The notes under the pieces are model-generated. The model saw only the letters and a list, made by a program, of their open reading frames with translations, made no database searches and was not told the DNA's origin. From Mallotus nudiflorus (taxonomy: Eukaryota; Streptophyta; Magnoliopsida; Malpighiales; Euphorbiaceae), in contig CANTUR010000039.1 of assembly GCA_947683625.1 (NCBI GenBank), positions 5,394,001 through 5,458,000 of the forward strand: a stretch of 64,000 bases of DNA. Reading direction: 5' to 3'. This document shows positions 36,635-47,109 of the stretch, piece after piece (the first letter of the stretch is position 1; each line of letters starts with the position of its first letter). A program made the translations under genes and the position numbers.

Positions 36635-37350
36635 CTATACTCAGACATATAGTGTTGATTTGGAAGGATACATCACATTATACTTGATCATATATAATGT
36701 TGACTATACTCAGTTGTACAGTCTAAATTTAAAAGATTGAACTCGATCATACAATGTTGACTACACTCGATCATATAGGTTTAATTGAAATGACACATTG
36801 CATTCGATTGTACAATGTCGACCACACTCGATCATATAGTTTGATTTGAAATGACACATTGCACTTAGTCGTACAATGTCGACTACACTCGGTTGTATAG
36901 TCTGAATTAAAATGACACATTGCACTCGGTCGTACAATATTGACTACACTCAGTCGTATAGTCTGAATTAAAATGACACATTGCACTTGGTTGTATAATG
37001 TTAACTACACTCGGTCATATAGTCTGAATTGAAATGACACATTGCACTCTATTGTAAAATGTTGACTACAGTCAGTCGTATAGTCTGAATTGAAATGACA
37101 CATTGTACTCGATCGTACAATGTCAATTACACTCGATTGTATAGTCTGAATTGAATTAACACATTGTACTTAGTTGTACAATGTTGGCTACACTCAGTTG
37201 TAAAGTTTGAATTAAAATGACGCATTGCACTCAGTCATACAATGTCGACTACACTCGGTGTTATAGTTTGAATTGAAATGACACATTGCATCAGTTGTAC
37301 AATGTTAACTATACTCAGTCGTATAGTCTGGGTAGGAATACACTACACTC
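36635..37350 (-). repeat. 61-bp tandem repeat array (right-arm copy)
   Basis: Mirror of 2,850-3,565 with the same unit and equal overall length. The paired short hairpins per unit are still visible, for example around actacactcggtcgtatagt. Minus-strand frames across it only reflect the repeat. Confidence 0.9.
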
Positions 37351-37434
37351 GATCATGTAGCATTGATCTTTTTTATGTTGACAATTTAATAATTCAAGGA
37401 ATTATCAAATCATGTAGCTTTGTAATTTAGCACT

Positions 37435-38640
37435 ACCCTTTTCTGTAAGACTGGTCATGAGGTTACCATTACACTTCTTGGTCCCCTTTAGGATCTTACT
37501 AGAGTGGCTACTTTCAATTGGGGATCTGCAGCTCTTGCCTATCTCTACTATAGACTGGATATTGTCTGTAGAGGTGTTGCGATGATGTGTGGCTTTTGTC
37601 ATGTTTTGCATGTATGCTTCCTTTGTGTCTTCTACTCCTTTTTATTTTTTGCTCTTTTATAACATCTTTTCATTTCAACTTATCTTTTCCTTTTCAAATA
37701 TGGGGCATTAATATTGGGGTGATTCAAGGCTTTAGTGCTATTAGCTCTGACATGAGTCTTCCATTGATGCAAAGATGGGTTCTTCTCATCTTGCTAGTGT
37801 CAAGTATGACTTACAAACTTATCAGGACCAGTTGAACTCTTTATAATGGGACCTAGTAAGATAAATTTAATTATTAGCATTTGATCAGTTGTAAAAGTTA
37901 AATAAAATTTATCTGAATGAATTTTTAGGTCAGATCAAATTAGCTAGTGGGTGCTGAAGACATCCAGCGATACAGTTTCATGACTATTGCTATAAGGCTT
38001 GAGACTATGAGGATTTTGCTTCCTGGTTATGGTTTCCAGATGTGGTATCTTGGTAGGCATGTTTATCATTGGCATATAGGACCTTCTAGGAGGCGTGTTC
38101 CTTCTTCTATTCCCTCTTTCATGTTGAGGAGTTACAACTTGATTAGTCTTGAGCTTAAAGTAGCTCTTGAGGGTTATGATGCTTTGACACTGCTCGACAT
38201 TCTCACCACTATCAAGAGTATATTTGAGAGAATCTCTTAGAGTAGGTTCCCACAAATCCAATTAAGGTATGCTTTCCATCACCATTCCTCTTTATCACTA
38301 TCTTACTTCATTCTCTTTCATCGCTAAGGATGGCATTTATTCTCTGTGCAGGTTGAAGATGCTACTAATGTTGCTATGGAGGAGGAGACTAAGGGTGACA
38401 TTGAGAGGACTGAGTAGGAGGTTAAGCATACTCAGCATAATGGAGCTACTTGAGGTGATACTTCCTCGAGTACCATTCTGGATGATATTCCCCTACTTAA
38501 TAGGTCTATGTAATATTGGGCTCCTATGGTGCAGACTGCCATTGAGCAGCACATGTACCTTGATATGGTTTAAATTCTTAGCTTTTCTCCTCATGATGCT
38601 TCATATGTATGTGTATTTTTGCATTTCCAATCATTCATAA
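37435..38640 (+). pseudogene. Antisense ORF relic of element Y (right arm, 5' deleted)
   Basis: Plus-strand frames at 37,587-37,835, 37,947-38,240 (around GFQMWYLGRHVYHWHIGPSR) and 38,269-38,640 correspond to the left-arm relic at 296-1,500. The part equivalent to left 1,511-2,774 has been deleted at about 37,432, with a 3-bp CTA microhomology at the junction, removing the beginning of the frame. It is antisense to element Y, as in Tat elements with an extra antisense ORF. No function can be named. Confidence 0.5.
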
Positions 38641-38689
38641 ATTGACACTTGTGGCTGAATTAGTATATGTCATTTTACAAATCCCTCAA

Positions 38690-39468
38690 ATATAGGCAGA
38701 GTATTGTAACAGACGACAAAAGGGGCCTTACGGGTAATGCACCCTTAGATTTCATAGAGTCTGTAACCCAAGTCCTTAAAGGGGTAGTCTTCTCTTGAGT
38801 TTGCAAAGGATGCTGGGCCCCTCAAACTTTGGCCTATAACTTAAGTCTTAAAGGAAAGCTTCTTGCTAAAGGAACCTTGACCTTTTTTCACCGGACTCAA
38901 CTTATGTAGTGGCTTAATAACTTTCCCTAGGATTACCTAAATTGCTTATGAATCTTGCCATCAGGTATTTTTATTTATAAAAGCCCAAGCTAATACTTTA
39001 GAAGCCCATCATGACTAATAAAGAATAGGTTATACTTTTATAGCTAGAAATATTGTTTCTAAGCTTTACTGCTTTAAGAGATTTGGTATGCGAATTAGTT
39101 CTTGATATCCCCTATTAATATTAAGGCTAAAACCAAAAATCCTAGGAAAAGAGACTCGCCATTGAATACGTGTGTGGGAAGAAGAAGGTTGGAAGGATGT
39201 ATACTTGACTTGTTACTTAACTTGACTTGCTACTTATTATATGGCACATGTGTCATGCATACATGCATTTCATGCATTATACTAGCTCTTTATTTTTTAG
39301 ACATCATAGATTCTTCTAGGTTTTCCTATATTTGGAGTCGAAAAGGTGGCAGACTAGTGAGAACCAATTCAAGCCTATAGTCAATTACAAAAGAGATCCT
39401 TAGCAGACTGGGAAAAAGTCCTATCAACCCACTTTATTTAGAAGCTACACCAACTCAAACATAAGAGA
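38690..39468 (+). mobile_element. Leader of Tat/Ogre element Z
   Basis: Leader sequence upstream of the gag relic, beginning abruptly after the Y relic; its own LTR and primer site are absent. Up to 38,945 it matches the left window end; beyond that it is outside the visible palindrome. Confidence 0.7.
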
Positions 39469-42400
39469 TTGAACAATAATAAAAAAAGGAATTGGACCTC
39501 AGAGGATGTCAAAGGAGCATTAATGGATGACATGAGAGCAATGATGAAAGATGAACTAAGACGTGCTCTGGCTGGATTAATGTCACCACCTATTGTTGCT
39601 ACAGCTCTGGTTACGGCCAATCCACCTATTATGGGCACACCACTTGCTAATAATGACAATGCTATTAGGAATATACCTGTTGTGGAATCCAAATTAGAGG
39701 ATGTTGAGAGATACATGGTTGAAAAGGTAAAAATGGAATCATTTGAGCAAGTTTAAGAGCTGGAATCTAAGCATATGAAAGCTCTGACTCAGAAGATGTC
39801 TAAAATGGAGGAATCAATGAGAGGACAAGTGCAGACGGTAGGGTTTAGCATGTGCCCAATATTTTAGCAACCGTGACACTTTTTAAGCTTAAGGCTCTAG
39901 AGAACACACTAACCACTATCATAAAGACATGGCATGGAGATGAGGAGTCGCCACCTAGGGTAATACTTGGGAGAAATGGAAAATGGTAGTACTCAATTCC
40001 CTAAAAGAAAGCCAACACCACAACCAGGAGATTTTAGGTATAGAATAGTAACTTCTTTCAGTCTTGTGTTCTTTTAGAATTACTTTATAAATTACTATTT
40101 TGTCCTCTATTTACATGCAATTTCATATAAACCCTAAAATAAAACAATCAACTCCAAGAAAACTAGTCATGAAATATACAAGTAAATAATGCATTCATCA
40201 TAATCCCTAGGTTAGTCTAATCTACATTGGTTTTAATTAAACGAGCTAAATCTATATATTTTAATTTACAGGTGAGCCTAAAGACTAATGGGCCTAATCC
40301 TTATTCAATTTTAATTTAAGTGAACCTAAATCTATTTATTTTAATTCTAAACATGGGCCTAGATCTACAAATTATGAAGTATTTAATTTAGTAGGCCTAA
40401 TTCTACATGTTTTAACTCTAGAATGTTCTTAAATCTACAAATTATGAAAAAGGCTTAAATTAAATGGGTAAGTCTAACTTAATTAAATTAAGTGAGCCTA
40501 TGTCTAAATTAACTAAGTAGGCCGAAGTTATCTCTACCCTAAAACTAATTAATTATGGGCCTAAAGATGCATTTTAATTAATTAAACCTAAAAAATATAA
40601 ATTTAAATGGGTTAAAGCCTAATATTGGCCTGGGGCCCAAAACACTCAAAGATAAGCAAAAAAATCCACAAACAAATTAACAAACAATAAAAAAAACTAT
40701 CAAAATAAACAAATAAAAGATCAAATAATTAATTTAACTTTTTCTAAAAACCCTAATTTAATTAAAGTGACCATAAACAAACAAATAAACCTTAATTTTA
40801 CTAACCAATTTCACTATTCCCACTATTGGGGCTATTACAATGAACTATTAAGAACAAAAAAAAATTAATACAACCCAAAATAAAAACCCTAGAAAGATTG
40901 TTTAGTTACAAGGTTCCATCCATGGCATTCCATGGACCTTCATGGATTTTACTCTTTGAGCAAAATCATTAAGTGATCCCCTCCATAATCACCAACACAA
41001 AAATAAACAATGATTAGTGAATAAACACAATAAAATAAAAATTCAAGTAAAACTAGAATTAAATAGGAAAAAAATTAATAAAATAAAAAATAATAGAAAA
41101 TAGAGAGGGAGAAGATAATTATGGAAGCTCTGTGGTTGGCTCCTCATACTAGTAAAATCACTATTTATTTGCTAAATAGATCTTCAAAAACTTGCGGTTC
41201 TCTTCTCAAAAAAACTTCGTGCTCCTTGCTTCCAAAATGAAATAACGAAGAATATTTTTTATACGTGTAGAAAAAAGATAATTTCAAATAAAAATATAGG
41301 TTTTGAGAATTGAGTTCCCTGCTCCAAGAGCCTAAGCTCTTCTTTTATAGGGAGAAAAATAAAAGCCCTAAGTTCTATGTACTATAAGTTCCAATTTTAA
41401 AAGGACTTTATTTCCTAAAGATTTACAATTTTAAAAGGAATTTATTTCCTGAAGAGGTAAATAAATCCCAAAATAAATTTAAGAAAATTTTTTTAACCAA
41501 TTAAAACTCAGGAAAATAAGTTTTATTTTCTGTAACAAAATACAAAAAATAGATGGAAAACATGTAATTCCGATAGAAAATGCATAATTCTGATGAAAAT
41601 TACGTAATTCATGTTTGCCGAAATTCTATAATTTTGATCTTTCTTTAACTTTTAATTATAAAAAGACCCTTTAAAGAAATTACAACTTTCAATTAGGTAT
41701 GAAAAGGTATTACAATTAAGTCTTTAGAAAATAATGAAACTCTTTTTGAAAACGTATTTGAACTTTTGAGGTTTCGAACTTCAAGTGTTGAAGACCTACT
41801 CATAACATTTTCATCATCGAAGTCCTTTATTGTATCCATATTTTACTATCCCAAAATTGGGTTTTTACAACAAGGCATCGAATATTTGTTTGATTTTAAT
41901 GATATGATGCAATTTGAGGAGGAAAAGCTGCCTGATAAGTTCAAGATGCCACAATTGTAGAAGTTTGATGGTACTCGAGACCCAAGGATCCACCTTAGTC
42001 AATATACAACTACTATAAGCACCACCGAGGCTCCTTTATCTGTAGTTGCCAAGTTGTTTATACTATCCTTGGAGGGTATGGTTGTCAACTGCTATCATGG
42101 GTTAAAGTATTCTATTTAAGTAGACTGGAGAGAATTGTGTATTGGTTTTCTAAAGCAATATGACTACAAAATCAAGCTTGAAGTGTTCATCAGGGATTTG
42201 GAATTGACCAAGCAGAAGCCTAATGAATCATTTTTAGATTTTTTGACTAGATTCATGAATAAGGAAGGATTAATAAAGAATAAACTAACTGAGAAGGATT
42301 AGGTTAGGATGATTGTTTGAAATGTGTCACCTAATTTGGTTGAAAGGTTACAGATGATGAACCTAAAGACATATGTAGACCTTTACGACAATGGGTTATA

Positions 42401-44329
42401 AGCTGAGAAGATCGAAAGTGAGAAAAAGAAGATTTTCAAAAGCACTGAAGCAAGAAACTACCCAATTGGGGGCACACAACAAGCAAATGCTAGTCGAGTT
42501 ATTGGAGTCCATGCTATTCAATAACCTAGGAGATTCTCGAATTTTAACCAACCCCTATTTAAAGTCCTAGACTATTTGATCCAAAAAGGCCTCCTTAGAC
42601 CTTTAACCCCCTTTAGACCACCAAACCCAAATTTCCCTAGCTTTAACCCAAACTGTTATTGCAATTTTCACTAAATTGTAGGCCATTACACTGACTCTTG
42701 CATGCACCTTAAACATTAAATTCAAAACCTTATAAATTCTAGAAAGATCATAGACCCTAAGAAATTAAATCCAAACCCAAGCACCAGAAACAACCCTTTC
42801 CAAAACTACCAAAATCTACCTCCCCCAACTACCATAATGATTAACTCAGGAGCAAGCAAGGAAGAAGTGCTAAACTCCTTTGAGGACCTAAACCTTCAAA
42901 CCAGTGAGAAAACTCCTAATTCCCCTAAAGATGTGGAAAGAGTAGAAGACTTGTTAAGACAACCTTCAAGCTGGTTTGACTATAAGGTTTTTTATTCCAA
43001 ACCACCTTCTTTTGATATATCCATTAGGTCAATCATGCCTACAAGATGGGGTGCTAAATTTGATGATGAGAAGATGCCAGATAAGAAACAAAAATGCATG
43101 ATTGAGGTGTGGAAAGATGGAAAGAAGGATCAAACTATTAGGATTATTAATATCTTGTAAATTCTTATAAAGAAGACACTAAAGGCTATAATGTATGGGT
43201 TGATAATCTAGAAGTCAGTTATGTTACTATATGTGGTAAAGGTTATAAACTGGTAGAGAAAATTATAGAGAGAGAAGAAATTACTAAAAGAGAAGACTCA
43301 AATGAACATGGTGATGACTTGATCCTTGAATAGCTTAAGAAGACAAATGCTGTGAGCATTTGGGAGCACTTGATCCACTCAAGTAGCCACATGAAGGTTC
43401 TGGTTAAGGCTTTAGCTATGATGAACATTGAAACTATTACAACCCTGGAGGCAATAATGACTAAGGTTACTGAGAAAAAGCACAGTATTATTACTTTCTT
43501 TAATGAGGATTTACTTATGGAAGGAAGGAATCATAATAAAGCCTTATTCATTCCAGTTAAAGTAAGAGGGAAAAGGACTAATATATGATGGCAGATGATG
43601 GATCTAAAATTAATGTTTGCCCATTATAGATCCTACCTAATCTAGGAGTGAAAGTGGAGGATTTAACAAAATCAGACCTCATAATCAATGCTTATGATGA
43701 TAGCATAAGGAATGTAGAAGGAACAATTATGGCTCTTATAAAGACCAGACCTATAGAGGCAATGGTAGAATTCACCATGTTGGATATCCCTGTCACCTAT
43801 GCCTTAATTTTAGGTAGGCCTTGGTATAATATTTTAGGAGGAGTGCCTTCAACTGTGCTTCAAAAGGTGAAATTCCTACTTTATGGATAAGTTATAACTT
43901 TAGATGCTAGTAGAGGCAAGACTTTGTCCGCAGTTATGGATAGTCAGAAGTAGGTTGTTACACCTCCTGGTTTCCAAATAGCCATGATCTCTAATGGAAT
44001 TGAGATGGATCCAACAGTCATAAGCATGATTAAGAAGATGAACTATCGGCCCGGACAAGGACTAGGAAAGAACGAGCAAGGAAGTCTAGAACTCTTAGAT
44101 TTTAAAAGTTAATGTGATACAAGAGGATTGGGCCATATGGGAGTTGGGTTTGGTAGTAAAGGAGCTAGAAGAAGATTTGTCAATAAGAATAACTTCTTAA
44201 AGAATATGGGACTACTGAAGGATAACTTTATCAAAGAAAGGAAATAGAAGCTCTACCTGGGTGAAAAAGAGTGTGTCCAAGTATCTTGTGTGAATATTCT
44301 AAGGTTTGAGATCTTTAAGAAGATCATAT
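39469..44329 (+). pseudogene. Tat/Ogre gag, protease and G-patch relic (element Z)
   Basis: Gag begins near 39,469 (KKRNWTSEDVKGALMDDM) and is interrupted by a solo LTR at 39,830-41,869. The frame resumes as GIEYLFDFNDMMQFEEEKLP, and the capsid-like core runs to about 42,500. A knuckle-like motif (YCNFH...GHYTDSC) lies at 42,658-42,710. The protease segment has DDGS at 43,594-43,605 and a core at 43,648-43,890 (LILGRPW). A G-patch (IKKMNYRPGQGLGKNEQG) follows at about 44,028-44,082, a feature of Ogre/Tat elements. Many in-frame stops. RT, RNase H and integrase are absent; the sequence stops at the copia-B junction. Confidence 0.8.
39830..41869 (-). repeat. Solo Tat LTR (LTR-A) inside gag
   Basis: 2,040 bp, plus-strand edges tgcagacgg...tttttaca, flanked by perfect 5-bp duplications acaag (39,825-39,829 and 41,870-41,874). 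Removing the LTR and one duplication restores the gag frame, so the insertion and LTR-LTR recombination are directly visible. A TATA-like box lies on the minus strand near 41,343. Confidence 0.95.
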
Positions 44330-45363
44330 TTAACCGAATGGTAAAATAGGTTGAGATTGGATATAGAATGAGCTATGTGAGGAATGTGAGTAAATGAGAT
44401 GGAATTTTTCCCTCAGTTATTTTAAGAAGATATTTATGGGCCCCTCGATAAGTTAAACACAAGTTAAAATACATGGCCATGCTAGAATGTATGGATCAAA
44501 ATGTCTCAATATTAGATAAAGAGTTATCAGTATCAGTCTACTTGGGATCAAGAAATAATATGATTGAACTACATAAAGATGACATAAATCATGCCTTATG
44601 TTCAACCAAGATATTGTGTGATAAAAGACTATAATACACGCTATTGATTGCGTAATGTCAGATTTTTTGCCTTCACACAACTTGGATAGTCGTAATGTCT
44701 TGTTAAAGGACACTTATGACTTGTAGGCTAACATGGGAACTTTTGGCCTACTGCCAATGTTGTGTAACCTCTAGGGTCATTTATTTAGAACAAACCCAAA
44801 GTAAACTTAGGTTAATTAACTTGGTAATAATCTCTCTAAAAGAATAAATAAATAAATGAATGAATATATATATATATATATATATAGAAAAGGAAGTCTA
44901 ATCTTAACAAAACTATTTTGGTAAGTAAGTGGTTTAAGAAACCTTAAGAGGGATGTCTATATAAACATCTCTTTCTCTAGGATTTTCTAAGCTTGCATTC
45001 TCCTTCTTCTTTCACTTTTTTGAGAAAATAAAAATAAATAGAGAGAATAAAGGAAATAAGGAGTCATCTTTAAGGTGCTAGCACACCCACACCAACATTG
45101 CTTTGGCTACCCTATTCATGTGCATACTAGTAGAGGATATGGTTTTATTGGTGATGCCTTAATCCAATAAGAAGACACGAAAAGCTCGAGGTAGGGTGTC
45201 ACTGATGTGAACCCCCTCTCTTCATTCAAATATTTTTTCCTCGAAATCATCTTAGTAAGTCTTGGAATCTCTCTCTTAATTGATTTATTCAAATTACATG
45301 GATCCTATGAGGGTTTTTTAATTAAATTTTTTTTTTGTGTGTACAAATCCATGAAACCTAATA
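44330..45363 (+). repeat. 5' LTR of copia-B, 5'-truncated
   Basis: It starts in mid-LTR (atttaaccgaatgg) right after the Tat relic. The first ~480 bp seen at 19,312-19,795 are missing. The last Tat bases and the LTR share agatcat, a microhomology at the junction. The end aaacctaata matches the solo copy's aaacctaaca, and the primer site begins one base later. A TATA box (tatataaa) lies at about 44,958-44,965. Confidence 0.8.
44864..44886. repeat. TA microsatellite within LTR-B
   Basis: TA run after aataaatgaatgaa; LTR-B copies at 50,941-50,975 (reversed) and 58,504-58,516 carry the same array with other lengths. Confidence 0.85.
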
Positions 45364-45364
45364 G

Positions 45365-45376
45365 TGGTATCAGAAC
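45365..45376 (+). other. Primer-binding site of copia-B
   Basis: tggtatcagaac, one change from the initiator Met tRNA-type site, one base after the LTR. Confidence 0.8.
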
Positions 45377-45447
45377 TACTTGTAATTCGATTAAATTGAT
45401 TTTATTATATATATGATATATACATGAGATGTGTAAAAATTTTTTTG

Positions 45448-45503
<56 letters not shown>

Positions 45504-47109
45504 AAAATTTTGAAAAATGATTTTAAAATTTCAATTAAACATTTATATATAATGATTTAATTAATCTATATTGAAAATAATTATGTACATTAATTGGATT
45601 AATATCTATGGTTGTTTAATATGATTACACACTATTTGTAATATGGATTGTATTGAAAAATACATGATGTTTTTTAAGGCAAAAAATGGTCCATATGGGG
45701 ACATGACTGTTCTGCTTAAAGCACACAGTCATGTCTAGTTGTGTGTCTATAGAAATATAGTGGCACACGGCTATGTGCATTCAGGCATATAGCCATGTCT
45801 ACGTGCATGCTTGTAGAAGTATAGATGCATATAGTCATGAATGCTAAGGTAGAAGGCTTTCTTGTTCAAGTATTAAACAAAATTATTATGTTTTGAACAT
45901 ATTAATAAAATGTAATATTATTATTAGGATTCGCTACATAATTCATTCTTATCATAATATTAATTAATGTTAATGAAAATTGAACTATTATGCTTTATAT
46001 GTTTAGTGTGAAATGCATGGTGCATGGCATGACCCTTAAAACCAATGTTATTGGATTTATATTATTCATTTTTATGGGTTGTAATTTATTAAATACGACA
46101 AGTGAGTCATTTTTCATTTGTTGTAATTTTATTATTTTATTTATTAGTAAAAGAATAGTATAGATTATAACTTGTAATGTAATGTAAATCAATACTCAAC
46201 ATGGAGATCCAAAATGGAGGCCAAGCATGGAGATCCAAGATGGAGGCCAAGCATGGAGATCCAAGGTGAAAGGCTTAAGATGAAGAATGTCTTTTTACCT
46301 AAGATTGACCATTGATCTTATTATTAGCTTATAAAGATCAATATGGATTTGGGCCATGCTATGTCACATTTATTTTATTATTATTGTGTTATGTATGTGA
46401 TGATATGTTTATGATGCCATGTATGTGATGCAGCATAACAATCATATAAGATTAAATAAAGAGGAACCCTCATTTAGTATTAAGTCATTATAATGTCTGC
46501 CATAAATTTAACACTTGCCAAGCCTTATATTACTATATATGGGCCTACCAAAGCAAGGTGTATTAAGTCATCCAACAAAGGCAAGTCAGATAATGGTGCC
46601 ATCTTAAAGTTTAATATGGTTTGACTTAGCTAGGTTATTAAAATGATTTTGGACCTAGATCATTAGATGAGATTTTTAGCCAAGACATGTTATCTTAAAT
46701 CCCATACCCTTCTAAGAGTTACATAAAATGTAAATGGTAAAAGTTACTACCTAAAAAACCATACTTTAAGCGATAAGCCAAAGCTTACTTAGAGTGTGGT
46801 GAAATATAGATCTTGGCCTACTAAAATTTATAAATTACATTTGAGGGTTTTTCATTTGAATGAATTTTATGGGATTTATAAATATGTCTCATTAAAATAA
46901 TTCATTAAGTACACTGCATATATATATATATATATATACATATTTCATTAAGTTTGTTACTACAATTAATCCTTGAGAAGGATAACTTAATGACACTAAC
47001 TTTCTTGACTGGTACATAAACTTAAGAATTATTCTTAAGCAAGAAAGAAAGGAATATATCCTTAATCAACCTATCCTAGATATATCCTTAATCAACCTAT
47101 CCTAGATGA
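45377..47109 (+). other. Leader and decayed 5' gag of copia-B
   Basis: No clear frame. It holds TA arrays at 45,449-45,494 and 46,918-46,938 and imperfect direct repeats around agtcatgtct at 45,700-45,840. A 26-bp repeat with tggagatccaag words lies at 46,200-46,270, and a 26-bp perfect tandem duplication (tatccttaatcaacctatcc) at 47,055-47,106. The last lies just before recognisable gag. Confidence 0.55.

Larger units (their letters stand above)
20206..38945. repeat. Right arm of the ~19-kb inverted duplication
   Basis: Reverse-complement copy of 1-19,770 with the same order of leader, antisense relic, 61-bp array, two Tat LTRs, SIRE-like copia element, AT-rich block and partial LTR-B. Its outer side continues smoothly into the Tat leader and gag beyond 38,945, so the visible outer limit is set only by the window start. 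The sum of matching coordinates stays near 39,980-40,200 over most of the arm and falls to 38,936 beyond the 1,264-bp deletion at about 37,432. Confidence 0.95.

Noticed and set aside
36771..36986. Cys/Thr-rich frame with repeated residues
   Set aside because: It is the translation of the 61-bp tandem array; 61 is not a multiple of three, so units shift frame.
37944..38261. Minus-strand 105-residue frame, also at 675-992
   Set aside because: Overlaps the antisense ORF relic frame on the other strand. Both frames are open in both arms; the chosen strand gives a longer chain of linked frames, but this is not certain.
45207..45416. 69-residue frame across the copia-B primer site
   Set aside because: It crosses the LTR end and primer site and has no gag-like content.
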